Assembly: GCF_040954835.1 (NCBI RefSeq)
Contig: NC_090712.1
Coordinates: 4,473,284-4,537,283, forward strand
Origin: Lepisosteus oculatus
Lineage: Eukaryota > Chordata > Actinopteri > Semionotiformes > Lepisosteidae
DNA: 64,000 nucleotides
Direction of reading: 5' to 3'
Shown: positions 1 through 12,168 of the stretch, piece after piece
How the letters are laid out: each line of letters begins with the position of its first letter
How positions within the stretch are numbered: position 1 is the stretch's first letter
The notes under the pieces: generated by a model
The model's input: the letters and a program-made list of their open reading frames with translations, nothing else
Told to the model about the DNA's origin: nothing
The model's database searches: none
Position numbers and translations under genes: made by a program

Positions 1-3000
1 CTTTAATCTGCAGAAATGCATTTTCCAAATGCATTTTCCTGTGATCACTTTGGAATTAAGAAGCGGACAGTTGTTTTCTTTCTTGGTCCTGCTGCTATAT
101 AGCTATGCTTCTCTTCTCGTGAATTACTGTCCATCAGTGACAAACGACTCTGGAGTGCTGGCGCACTGCTCCAAGACTGCAGGATTGTTTTTTAAGCGAA
201 CAACTGCTTTCAATGCTGCAGTGTGGAAACCGAATTTGATTTTAGTGCAATCTCAAACAGTACGCTGTACACAGCGTGGTGAGACACCATACAGTGTAGT
301 ACAGCAGGCAGTAAATGGCCTGTTTCACTTTACCAGTTTACTGAAACAAACATCTGGCTCCCCCACTGGAAATATAACAAGATGAAATGAATGAAAGATA
401 AGAGCACCAGGGTTTGAATCGCACTTTGTCTGTTTTACAATCGGAAACTGTCAGCATGGTAGACCCAGACAGGCTGGAAATGGACTGCAACACCCCGAGT
501 GCTAACCTGCCAATTGCTTCCACCACATGGCCTCTTAAAGCAGCTGGTTTTTGTTTTTCACAAATGCTACCCATGTAGGTCCAATTCAGCCAATAAAATG
601 ATAGATTTTAAAACCTTTGTTTGTTGTGCAAAACCCTGCCCATACTTTTCCCTGGTGAAATGGAGCACATAGTGACAGTGAAAAACCAGGATAAACAAAA
701 CCCTTTTTAAAGTACTTGCTCACCAGTGCATGCAGGAAACACAGAATGAGTTATGATGGTGGGCAAATGCCTTTAGTGATTGGCCTATTCTAGCCGATGT
801 GGTCTTAAGGTAATTCCATAGAGCCCTTTGTGATTTTTTTTATTCAAGTCATAAATATACTGTATTGGAAAGGTGCGTTCAGTCAGAGATAGACTGCCTC
901 TATCTCTCAGACAGCACTTTAAGTGGAGTGACATTTTATTTTGCTTGTATCACTCTTCATTAGCATGTACAGCAAGAGCCAGCAGGACGTGTCATGCTCT
1001 CTAATTCGAGAAGATGACTTTCTCTGTTACCTCCAGTCCTGTAGCAGTGAGGCAGTGATTAGGACTTCCAAGACTGCTCCGGGACAGGAATGTTTTTTGT
1101 TGTGTGTTGCCAGAGAGTATGTGATCCATCTGGCTCATCTGTAGTTCAATCCAGATTTTCCTCTCTTGCGTTTATGGGCAGAGGCCTACACCAGGGATCG
1201 TGGTTCATTGGTGGCCAATGTGTCTGTGGGCTTCCATTCCAAGTCAATTTAGAATGAGGAGAACCAGCTGGCTAGTGACTTACCTGAACCAATATAATGG
1301 CTTCTCTCAGCTCTTCGGGTGCTGCAGTTTTAAAGAGACCATTAAACATCAATGGTTTACACATGGAACACACAGGAAAATAGAGAGGTTCCATATAATA
1401 AGAATGTTCGTGCTACAAGTGTACAAGGTCTGGAAAGCTTCTGGCAGTGTAAAGAAGACAATCTTTTTTGACACTCTTTTAGTTGATGCTATTTGCTACA
1501 GACATAGATACGAGGGATATAAGGGGATTTAAACCTGGAGAGAGGCACTTTATTCTGCAGATGTTGCCATGCCTCAATTTACAGCCTTCTGTGCACTGGT
1601 GTACAATATCAGCTGTGCTGTCTGACATAACTCTATTTTTGAAGAATCTCATATTGAAAATCATCTTTTTCAGCGATACAGAACATGAAGTTAAGGCTGA
1701 GCAGCAATAGTTTATTACACTCTCACTGAGAAGGGACTAGCTGAATTCCATCTGGTGTTATTTCTGGGATCTGCAATCGTTTTAAACCTGTTGCAGCTGT
1801 CTCTAATGGGCACATTGTCAGTAGGTGTAGCGACTCAAGCACTCTCATGTTTTAGTATGCTTCAGCGTAATTAGGGACACCAGGATATGTGGCACCCTTT
1901 AGAAATGTAGTTATTCTTGCCATAAAAAAATATATTAACCCTTTATCTGGGTGTCCAGGCAGACTCTTGGAGCTCCTTTGCCTGAGGGTGTCGTTCTTTT
2001 CGCATGGAAAATTATTCCGTTTTTGTCTTCACACCTTTTGCTCAGTGAGCTGTAAGCCGCTGGTGCCTGCAGCACCTGTGTGTGCTTGGCCTGCTCGCTC
2101 CTCTCCGTCTCCTGATCTCCCACCTCTCGCCCTCTCACTCCAGGTCCTGACCTCTGCTCACCTCGGGACAGACAGGAGTCTCGGACAGCCCTCCCCAGCT
2201 CCTGTCAGTGCCCATTCTTATGTTCAGTTTGTTTATTGTTTTTTTTTTCCCCAGGAAAAGCAAAGAATATTACAGGGTACTGTACCACATACAATAATGA
2301 GCAGTAATCGTGACATGACATAGACTTGGTACCTTAACAAACCGTATAAATTCCAACATTAATTTCAAAAACAGTAAAAAGAAAAGGAGGGGAAAAAAGG
2401 AAATGAGAGACGTGAAAGAGATAACCGAAGGGAAAAGAGAGAAAAAGAGCAAAAAGGAAGTGAAAGGACTAAAGAGGGAAGCCATGGTCTTCAAGATCTT
2501 TCAGATGTCTGGGTCAATCCGCAAGCTCTTAAAGAAGTTTAAAAAGGGCTGCCAGGCAGAATCACATTTTGCAGTTGAGCTCAGTAGCAAAAAAATAACC
2601 CTGTCCCAGGAGTCGGGAGCACCTGGATCAGGGCAGGGTAGCTCCGGTGTCCTGGGCCAGATTCCTGCAGGTTTCACGACTGATTAAGAAGTAATTTGAC
2701 CTATTGGTCACTTAATTAGTTCAACTGAGTAGTTAGATCAGAAGGTACTGGAGCTGCACATCCCTGATCTAGCTCATCTTTTCCAGACACACACACCTAG
2801 AGACAGCCCCACCGGCGGAGGGGGGCTTGAAGATAATATGGGAGGGCTCTTGGCATGGGTGGGGGTTCCCTCACAGGTGGATCTCCTTTAGGGGGAGGAA
2901 GCCTTTCATCAGAGCTGTCTCTGCCCACTAAACCGAGTTCCTCCTGCTGTCAGAGCCCCTGCCCTTGACCTGCAGTCAGTCATTCACCGGTGTGCTTACC

Positions 3001-6000
3001 ATCGGGGCCAAGATATTAAAAAAGAGATTTTCCACTTGAAATTTTAGCTCGGAAGGTGAAAAAGCATACAAAAATGTGCACTGGAGCAGCGAGTCACTGA
3101 ATGTCATCCTGTTATTACAGACAGACTGTGCGCTCTGCCATTACCAAGAGGTAGCAGGCATTGAGGAGAGCTAATTTCTCCGAGGAAGAAGAGAATATTG
3201 TATTAAGCCACCTGCACCAAAGACTTGAAAATAAATAAAAGTTAATGAGAAATTACTAGACAGTGATTCATTGAGCATGAACGAGGGCTAATGTGCGACT
3301 GACTATGGTGGCTGTTTGGCTGAGTACTTGGAAAACAATAAATTCTGTAAGGCAGCTCCAAAACCTTAGGAAATCCAAAAGTTTCTTGTTCTAATTTATA
3401 GTTTAAAATTCTTCATTTTGAAGACATGCAACTTTGTACCACCAGTAGGAATAAACCATTCTTTTTTTGGCCCTAGGCATCATTTAATAGCAGCCAAATT
3501 TCAAAGCTTTTCATTCCATGTTTATTTCCTGTTTGTGTTCAGATATCCCATATTCTGAAATGCCCGTTTTCGTTCAGTGTAAACAGAGCCCTGCTCCCCA
3601 GTCACCCTGCTGGTCACATTTCTCAGTGTCAGCTCATTGGCTGGGAGTGAAACAAGCAAAACCAAACTTTTTCATCTGGTCATCGGAATGGGTCACTATG
3701 CTGCTGCTTATTGTTTTTCAAAGTTCATCTGGGTTCATTGAGCAACACTTTAAAATAATGAACAGATCAGTCAGCATTCACTGTGCTTTTATAGCTGTTA
3801 GTGATCATCATCAGATCCTTGTTGAACATTGCCAGGAAGTCCTTTTTAATTATCAAATAATGGATGGAGTTGCCAGAGATTAGGTGACTAATTATCGCAT
3901 AATCTTAAGACCTACAATTCCTAAGTATCAATCACTTTACTCTCTCGCTCCCTCTGAATGAAAGACTTTTAATCTCACTAAACATGTCCAAGGGGTAAGA
4001 CAATTTATACTTCTCAGAAAACAATTATGTTTTAATGTTTATCCCCATAGGGGATAAAGACTAAAACCCTCTGTTAAGCAGCCATTTCAACTCTACATTT
4101 ATGCATAAAATGATTCCTAAATACAAAGACCAATAAAAGAATATAGATGATGGGACACCATGATACTGAAAATGATGTTGTACTTTCAATTTGTAGTTGA
4201 TGTATGCTTAATTACGCATTACCTTACTACACTGTTAATGAACTATGCTATGCTTTATCTGGATCTACTCTAAACATAAAGTCTCTCTCCGCCTCTGCGT
4301 GAACAACCCACAGAGCAAGTCTCGGAGGCAATCTGGACGCCAGCAATACTCAATTAAAGAGCCGACCATCAAACGTAATGGGTAGTGCTGTCATACACAA
4401 TCTTGTCTCCCACTTTTTTCCTCAGTCTTAAATTGTTATAAAAGGCTAATGCTTTTTGAAGGAGTCAGTCTATCGATACATGTCTGAATGTCAAATACTT
4501 CTCGGTACCTTTGAATGCTAAATAAATATCTGAATACAACTATGTCAGAGGGGCTGAAACAAAGAATGTATCATGACTATGACTCTTCTTGAGGTATGTG
4601 GGAGGTTTTGATGACTGAGGCTGGTTTCACCTCATTTATTCATGTTTCACTTTCAGGATGTTAGGAACTTTAGTAGAGCAGGGGTCATCAGGCCAGATGT
4701 CCCTGGCATTTTCCCTCCACCCAGTGGAGAGTGTTTCCAGGATGGTCCAGTATCTTCTAGTTTTTGTTCCAGCCTGGGTATTCAATTAAACAATTCAGCC
4801 AATTATTTTCCCCATGTTTCGGAATTTTCTGAATGTCTTCTTTTATTGAAGTCTCAGCATTCACCCTACTTAATGCACAGTGATCCGGGTTGAAGGTTTT
4901 ACAATTATGTGGTTAATTATGCACCCTGAACCTTTTAAAAATAAATATCTGATTTTTTTTGTCATTGAAATTGGAATTTTCTAGGTAAGCAAACCTTTGT
5001 TTCCCTGATTTTTTCCAATGGAAATATTTCAAATGAATCATTTTGAATATTTCAAATGGATTAATGGGATTACTGACCATGACGGTTCGCCATGCTTTAG
5101 TCTAGTGGAGGGGTTCCTTGTCCTGGAAAATGTACACACTGGTCAGATTAGACATATTCCAGTTATGCAGTAAATTAGACACACTATGTTACTGAGGGCT
5201 TGTAAGGGAAAAAAACCAACAACAATGTCCACCAGGAATGGAGTTTGCTACTGCTGCAGCAGAAAAAAACGTCTGAACAGCGTTTTCTTTTTTATACCTG
5301 TTACCTTGCTGTGCTAAATAATTTCTTCCTTTTAAGGGGGGGTTTAACCACAGTGTTCATTGCTTTAAATTACAGTCTGGCATTAGCAAGAAAATCTGAC
5401 CTAATGAATTGGAAGACCCCGTGTTTGACCTCACACTCGATACATAAGTACATTGACCTAATTGGCACACAATTCAGAACAATTTCTGATCGCCCCTGTT
5501 AATTTCCAGGTGGCACCAGGGCGATACGAAAGGGATCAAGGAAGAAATTAGCCACAGCCATTTGGATGAGAGTGAGGCCATACAATCCTGCTCCTGGAGG
5601 AACGTTGTGTCTCCAGGTTTTCTAGGTCTCTGTAAAGTAGCAGCACCCGCAGAGCCGAGAGAAGCTGTTAAATTGGTGGCGTTAAGTTATTTATAAGCTG
5701 ATTCAAGTTGTTAAGAGCCGAGATGGAATGAAAACCTGTCGACACACCAGCCCTCCAGGATGAAGCTGGGACAGGTCGGAATCAGAGGCGATGCAAATTT
5801 TCTGAGCTCCATTTGTGCTCGGGGGCAGGTTTCTTCACCCGAAGGACACTGATTAGTTGCGCACTATGCTGCTTATTGTAATCATTTTTCTTGTTTGCGA
5901 GCAGGAATCACTGTGGCAGAACAACATGACTAATATTCCTACAGCAGCGTATTTGCCTTTTTTTTTTTACTCCCGGACATCCTTTGACTTTAGTGTAACC

Positions 6001-8162
6001 TAGGAAACTGTGACTGGGCGCGTATGCGCTCATTTCATTCTCAGCTGGAAAATGCAAGACCGGTCACAGAGCAAGCAGGACCAAACAAAAAGGATTAAAA
6101 CCGGTTCCGTTGCTCCAACAGCATCCAAGAAGCAAGCCTCTTGAAGATCAAGATGTACTGTGCATGATGATTGCGAGATCCCCTCCGCTCCAGGCAGATT
6201 TAAAGCGCTGGCACCAGCCTGCTCGCACGCACTTTTTTGTATCCAGAAGTTTTTATTCTTGTAAAGGTCTCATTTCCATTTAGATACAGAGCCAAGAAAC
6301 ATCACAACACAGGCAGAAGGACGCGGGGCCTACACATCTCGGCTAGGCAAATACGGCAGTCAAGTCTTTATTTCAGGCTGACTTAACGCATTTTGTGAAT
6401 CGCGGTTCGGTTCATAATAACACAGTCCACTGATACTTTTTGGCATTTCGCTTCTTTCAATGCAACACAACCAAGCATGTTGAAAAACAGAACCAAAACT
6501 CTGTGTTCTCCTATAATATGCTTTTATTAATCTGTACATTAATAAATATTATTAATATTAAATTATTTGGTTAAACCAAATCTGGAAGTGGTGGATGCAA
6601 ATTTTCTTGGGGAAAAAAAACTCTTAAAACTCTTTTAAGAAGATTGTAAATGGCCATGTATTTACTGTTCACTGGGCTATTAATATTGTCACATTGTGGT
6701 TGAGCCTTGGTAAAAACCAAAATATTATCTTGGCCCATGTGTTTTGAAGTGCTTTTTTGTGACTCATATCTGACAAGGAGACAATGTTTCGCTGTAAAAT
6801 CCTCTGAATTTAGGGAAGTAGAGGTGGGATTTGAAACTATGTTCTTCGAAGCATTTGAGCTTACAAGACCGCAGTTTGGCCCATAGAGGTTATAGAAACA
6901 TACTAATTCAAATTCCTAGGTCTTGCACCAGTCTTTAATTATACAGCGTGACTGTAATTAGTCTTTTTAGATCTATTAAGTTTGCCAGCCTTTGATGTTG
7001 TATCTAATGAAGTTAGTTCACTCCTAATTGTTGTGGATTTAGGAGGTGAGTTGCCCCATGAGTAAGAGCCTAATCGTTATAGTGCCCTTGTTAGATCAGA
7101 GATTAATTACTGGTAAATAGAGTACAATACTACTGATTGACATTCCCTGAGATTTGTTTGTCGTGTTAACATTATATGCATAGACAAAGAGATACAAGTA
7201 TATTATACATATAGAGAAGCTGCATCCAAATTCTTTGACACCATGAAATTATTTTTCCCTGCCAAGGCTATCTGTTTTTTTTTTTCTTAAATCATCTTTT
7301 AATTAGGTTCTTGCAATATTCATAAGACCGGAAGTCTGTTATGTCATTAGCAAGTAAGTCTAGTGTTCTGAAATTAAGTAAAATGTGTTCAAGAAAAAAA
7401 TGCTGCAGACCTACAGTATCACAGATAAGTAGATGGAGGCTCTTGGGTATGTTCTGGAGTTTATCCCATGTGTGGGTAACAAACTGATATCCCATATGGT
7501 ACAGCAGCTCACCCTATGCAGAGTATGCAAAGCAGTTTCTTGAAGAAATTGTTAAGAAATGGATTTGTGCCTTTGATGACTTTCTCTCTGAAAAGCACAG
7601 AATATAGTTTGTTGTTAATCTCTTTAAACACTTTTGTGTGACACTATCTCCCTCTGGTGGATGAAAGAAAGTTTAAAACAAAATCTCATGTACAGTAGTT
7701 GTATTTCAATGATCACATACTGTAGCACCTTAAGTTTAAAAGAGGCTCAAACGTTTAACTGACCTTCCTTCTCCCCTCTTTCATTTTCAGAAACATTCAG
7801 GTTTTGGCCAAAGAATTTGGTTTTTCTCTATAAAAATTAAATTGCCGGCCCATTGATGCATTACTTGAGCCAAGTCTCAGACAGATCTAGCAAATATTCA
7901 CGTCAGCCCAAAACCTTTTAAAATAACCAACATCTGCTAGTTTTCATTGTAGCTGAGCTCTTTCATAAAAACAATCCTTAATTACATCAACAAATCAGTT
8001 GATAAGAACCTTTGCAAGTTTTTTTTTTACTCAAAGGTAACAGATTTTAAGTTACAAAAAAACTCAATAGTTCAAAGGTAACTTCCTAGATGTTTAGGAA
8101 GTGAACACAATTTGAGAGTTCAAATTAATCCTATTATTAGGTCTAAGGTTTAAATACTTAAT
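1..8162. other. Gene-free AT-rich intergenic DNA
   Basis: No exon, RNA gene or identifiable repeat was recognised. Open frames are short and lack splice or homology support. By synteny this faces the long interval towards SLC8A1, which in vertebrates is often rich in conserved non-coding elements; that cannot be tested here. A purine-rich tract is listed separately. Confidence 0.6.
2368..2481 (+). repeat. Purine-rich tract
   Basis: About 114 bases almost entirely A and G on the + strand with scattered pyrimidines (for example gggaaaagagagaaaaagag). It produces a Lys/Glu-rich open frame on + and a Phe/Leu-rich one on -, both compositional artefacts. Confidence 0.75.
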
Positions 8163-8393
8163 TTTTTGGAAGAACATTAAAAACTGAGAACAGGAGACAT
8201 TTCTAGACCCAAAGTTTTCAGGAGTCTGGAACAAGCTGCCAAGCCATGCAGTCAAAGTCGATGCCCTGGCGTCTATTAAAAAATCACCAGATGAGATCCT
8301 AGTAGCACTTGTCTCCTAACAACGTAACAAGCTAGATGGGCAGAATGGCATCCTCTTGTAACTGTTCTCATGCTGTTACATACTAGGATGCTT
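8163..8393 (+). mobile_element. LINE-like dispersed repeat fragment, copy 1
   Basis: It runs from attaaaaactgagaacagga, through ggtctggaacaagctgcc-type sequence (here gagtctggaac), to gggcagaatggcatcctctt. This is the 3' part of an abundant fish repeat. Reverse-orientation relatives are at 22876-23052 and 43611-43935. Clade not fixed (CR1/L2-like is likely). Confidence 0.6.
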
Positions 8394-8411
8394 GCTTAAG
8401 CTTGCTTTATT

Positions 8412-8815
8412 TGACGGGGACACTATACTGTAAACAGGTGACGTCCTTCGAATGAGACGTAAAACCAAGGTCCTGACTCTCTGTGGTCATTAAAAATCCC
8501 AGGGCGTTTCTCGAAAAGAGTAGGGTTGTAACCCTGGCATCCTGGCCAAACTTCCCCATTGGCCCTTATCAATCATGGCCTCCTAATAATCCCCATCTAT
8601 CAATTGGCTTCATTACACTGCTCTCCTCCCCACTGAGAGCTGGTGTGTGGTGAGCGTTCTGGCGCACTATGGCTGCCGTCACATCATCCAGGTGGGGCTG
8701 CACACTTGTGGTGGTGGAGGGGAGTCCCCATTACCTGTAAAACGCTTTGAGTGGAGTGTCCAGAATAGCGCTACTGTATATAAGTGCAAGCAATTCTTAT
8801 TTATATTAATTAAAT
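8412..8815 (+). mobile_element. 5S-type SINE, copy 1 (5' truncated)
   Basis: Carries the family body (acggggacactatactgtaa, ggtcattaaaaatcccaggg, atcatggcctcctaataatc) and the tail with gctttgagtggagtgtccag. The 5S rRNA-like head is missing. A 73-residue open frame inside it is not a gene. Confidence 0.85.
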
Positions 8816-11699
8816 TGCAGAATGCTGTAGAGGTAAATAGTTTACATGTGTGGACAAAAGCATGCTGATGTTAAATTATTTAAATCTTATGGCACAAATC
8901 ACCCACACAAACCTAGTTAAGCCTGAAGAGCAAATTGTCTGCGTTTTCCTTTCAAATGTGTAATACTATAAAATAACACTCTGCCTTTCGTGGTATAGAA
9001 ATGTATAAGGATGCAGGAAGAACAACCTACTTTTGGTGCATTCTGAAGGCTTTTAAGTGGTTTGTATCGGGACAAAAGACGGTCCATCTCGTTTCCAAGT
9101 ACATTTAAAGCTATCATTATATGGAAATATAACCAGGCTGTCAGGAAGGTACATTAACATTTTTTTGTTTCATTTTAGATTTGTAAACCAAGATCTAAAA
9201 ACATCCCAGAGTTTGTTTGATGGATCTTTTGATCAACTAATTGCTTCTTCAACTGTTTTTATCTCCTCCCCGCCCCTGCCTCCTGCTGGGAGGTATTGCC
9301 AAATATTTATCAGAGGAAGAGGTCATAATTGACATGACTCCCTTTGAAGTGTGGTCGTACTGTCAACCACTGAATGAGAGAGGAAATCTGCCCAGCGGGA
9401 CAAGACGCAGAGGTCAGAAGGATGGTAGTAAAGTATCACACACTGCCTCTCTCTCTCAGCAGCGGGAAGACAGCACTGCTTCTTCACAGGCTATGATTGA
9501 CACTGGCATTGGGCACATAAGGCTTGACGCCAGCCTGGAGCCATTTTTTTCTGCTTGTTCCCCAGCTGCAATCATGGCGCTGTTTATTATTCCTCTCGAA
9601 GCCGCCGTTCATGCATGTGCCTCCATGCCCCTAACAGACCAAATGAGAACTGAAACAAGGTAACGAGATGACAAATTAGGGATCATTAAAAAAGATCAGT
9701 AACCTGAGCCTGTAAAAATGAGTCTTTAAAAACTGATTGGAAACTGGACGCGGAATGCAATTTCTTATTGTTTTCCAAGAGAGCAGAGCCCAAACACAGG
9801 GGCAGCTGTAACTGTGATATACAGTACTCTAATGAGTGACACCAGCACCAGTACTAGTATTAGCAATAAGTAATTTAGCATTATAGTTCATACATTAGGC
9901 TTCAAGGAATTCCTGTTGGCAAGAAAGCTTTAATTAACATTTTGACTTAAAGCACGTGCATTTGCTTCATTCCTTTTTGGCTCATTCACTTTTGAGGCGT
10001 TTAATGGGAGACACGAAAATCATTGAAAATGGATGAATGAATGCCAAATCAATGCATGATTTCATTGTGCTTCTCTCTTAGTGAAGTGTCCTGTTGATTT
10101 AAATAATTGAAGGATTATTATGACATTGTTCTGTCCCTACATTACTACATTATGCATTCTGTCATATCATTTTAACCTTGTAAAGGGAAAGAAAAGGAAA
10201 AAATGCATGGAAAGCAGTAGACGTGACTGTATTTATCACTAGGCCATCTTCAACATAACATTTTGCATAACACTGGCTGACAAGTCTAATTATTTCAAAT
10301 GGCATCTATGATAAGTGTATTGATGTTCTGTTTCTACTTGGATTCATCCAATATTATGGGCTGATGAATTGAATCTATGTGATTAGCATTTAGAGAGAAG
10401 GTGGTGGGAGTTTTTAGCAAGATGAAAGATGCAGCGATAGCTTTTAATGATGAGAACATTTTTTTAACAAATGCAATCTGTGAATAACAATCAGAATTTA
10501 GTAGCCTGAGCTTATTAGCTTTTGGCTTGGGTTGAACACTAAAGGATGTGACAATGTGATTCACTCTGTAAAAGCATTTAGCAAAAACGCAACCATCAGT
10601 AGGTTTTTAAAAACTGGACAAAACGAGTGACAACAAAATCACAATTTATAGAACTGAGGTCTGCCAGATTATAAAATTAGAACTCCGCTACTTCATTTTT
10701 ACAAGCTGGTGTTTTTTCCATCTTTTTATAATTTCTACTGAAAGTGGTGCATATTTCCTTCTGAGCAAACTTGGAAATGTCAAAGAGTAATTTATGAGAA
10801 GACAGCCATAGGAGGAATATTTGCATACATTAGCAAGTTATGCAACACAGGGCCCTTAAACTTTAAATGTGCTTAGTTTAAGCAGCTTTCATAAGCTTCA
10901 GAAGTTTAATAACATTTCTGAAGAGAAACCTCTTGTGTGCTTCTAATCAAGCTGCTGAAAATCTGCTACTATCCACCACCCCACCCCCCATGAAATACAT
11001 GAAAACTGCCTTAAATTCAAACTATATACGGAAGTGCAATTTTGTTTTTCTGTGTTCAAGCTGCAAGCACAAAAACTCAAGGCCCTTCAAGCTTCTCTTC
11101 TGAAATGAGTCATTTGGCACTTGTAAGACTAGGATAGCAATCATGTTGTCTCCCACTGGGAGGTAGAACACTCATCATATTTTTCTGGCTCTTTAGAGGG
11201 TGGGGTTCAAAATCAGTGTGCTTCCATCTAAAACATGAGATTCCTCCAAATTTAGGAGAAACGTTAAAGCTGGGGAAAGGCAGGCGGGTCAGTTTGATTC
11301 GTCTTCCAGTTCCATATCTCAGCCTGTACCCACATTTCATTGGTTTAACACACAGAATTAGACTTCCCTGCCTGCTGCTCCGAGCCTAATGCGCATTGAC
11401 AGCTAAAATAAAGTTTTCTGTTTGTCATGGTATTCATTTCGATAGTTCCCTGCTATAATTAGGCAACAACTTTCATTTAGCAAAGAGTTATTGCCTCCAT
11501 TTAGAGACCAGGTTAAAAACCTGCCCTGACTGGGAGTGTCAGATTATTCTGAGGCCAGCTGGCAACCCAAGGTATGACAAGTGTAGCTAGTCAATTTAAT
11601 ACAGCTTTAAACAAGCCTTAATTCTCCTCATTAATCTCAATGATGTATGATGGGTTTGATTGCCGAAAACAAAAACTGAACAACTTTAGGCATGTTACA
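8816..11699. other. Gene-free intergenic DNA before THUMPD2
   Basis: No gene or repeat family recognised. The longest open frame (about 9241-9663, +) lacks recognisable domains and codon structure. Composition is AT-rich with CT-rich patches near 9250 and 9450. Confidence 0.55.
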
Positions 11700-11999
11700 T
11701 ATTTATGAATACTAGTTTTGAACCATGATTCACGTAGGACGGTGATCCGAGAGCCTGGTGAAAGAGAGACCTCTGTCGGTAACTGGGAGAATAGCGCCAC
11801 AAAAGAATTGACCGAGGAGATGCAGCTCTTTTCCGCTTCCGCTGTACAATCAAAAAAGTGCGCTGTCTCAAAGAGAAAGTGAATAAACTGTGGCTACTAG
11901 TCGCCTGTTGGAGAAAAAACAAGCCCCACAGCGTTCAGGCCTTAATATTTTATCCCGCTTTTATAGGCAAAGTGTGTTTGTTTTTTTAAATAGCAGGAA
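11700..11999 (+). promoter_or_regulatory. Putative THUMPD2 promoter and 5' UTR region
   Basis: The 300 bases before the THUMPD2 ATG hold scattered CpGs (about 11730-11930) and a ttttatagg element near 11960. It is less CpG-dense than the other two promoters in the window. Assigned by position; the transcription start cannot be located from sequence. Confidence 0.35.
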
Positions 12000-12089
12000 A
12001 TGAAAGAATTGCGGTACTTCTGTACTGCTGGGAAAGGCATGGAGCAATTTCTTGTTCAGGAAGTGATTTCCAAGCTGTCAGCCTGTGAT
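12000..12089 (+). CDS. THUMPD2: THUMPD2 coding exon 1
   Basis: Thirty codons, residues 1-30, ending in phase 0 before the donor gtgagt at 12090. Only four residues precede the conserved RYFCTAGKGME block, so the protein lacks the longer N-terminal leader of the human form. An in-frame TAG sits nine bases upstream of the ATG. A TTA microsatellite starts 35 bases after the donor. Confidence 0.9.
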
Positions 12090-12122
12090 GTGAGTATCTA
12101 AAGTGTCCGTCCACAGAAAACG

Positions 12123-12168
<46 letters not shown>

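Noticed and set aside
271..300. Possible THUMPD2 first exon (tgtacacagcgtgg)
   Set aside because: The true exon 1 with RYFCTAGKGME and a matching-phase donor is at 12000-12089.
1889..2323. 144-codon + strand open frame
   Set aside because: Begins at a non-ATG codon, composition-driven, and matches no family I know.
9241..9663. 140-codon + strand open frame
   Set aside because: No recognisable domain, no upstream signals, and the region resembles intergenic DNA. Codon use is unremarkable.
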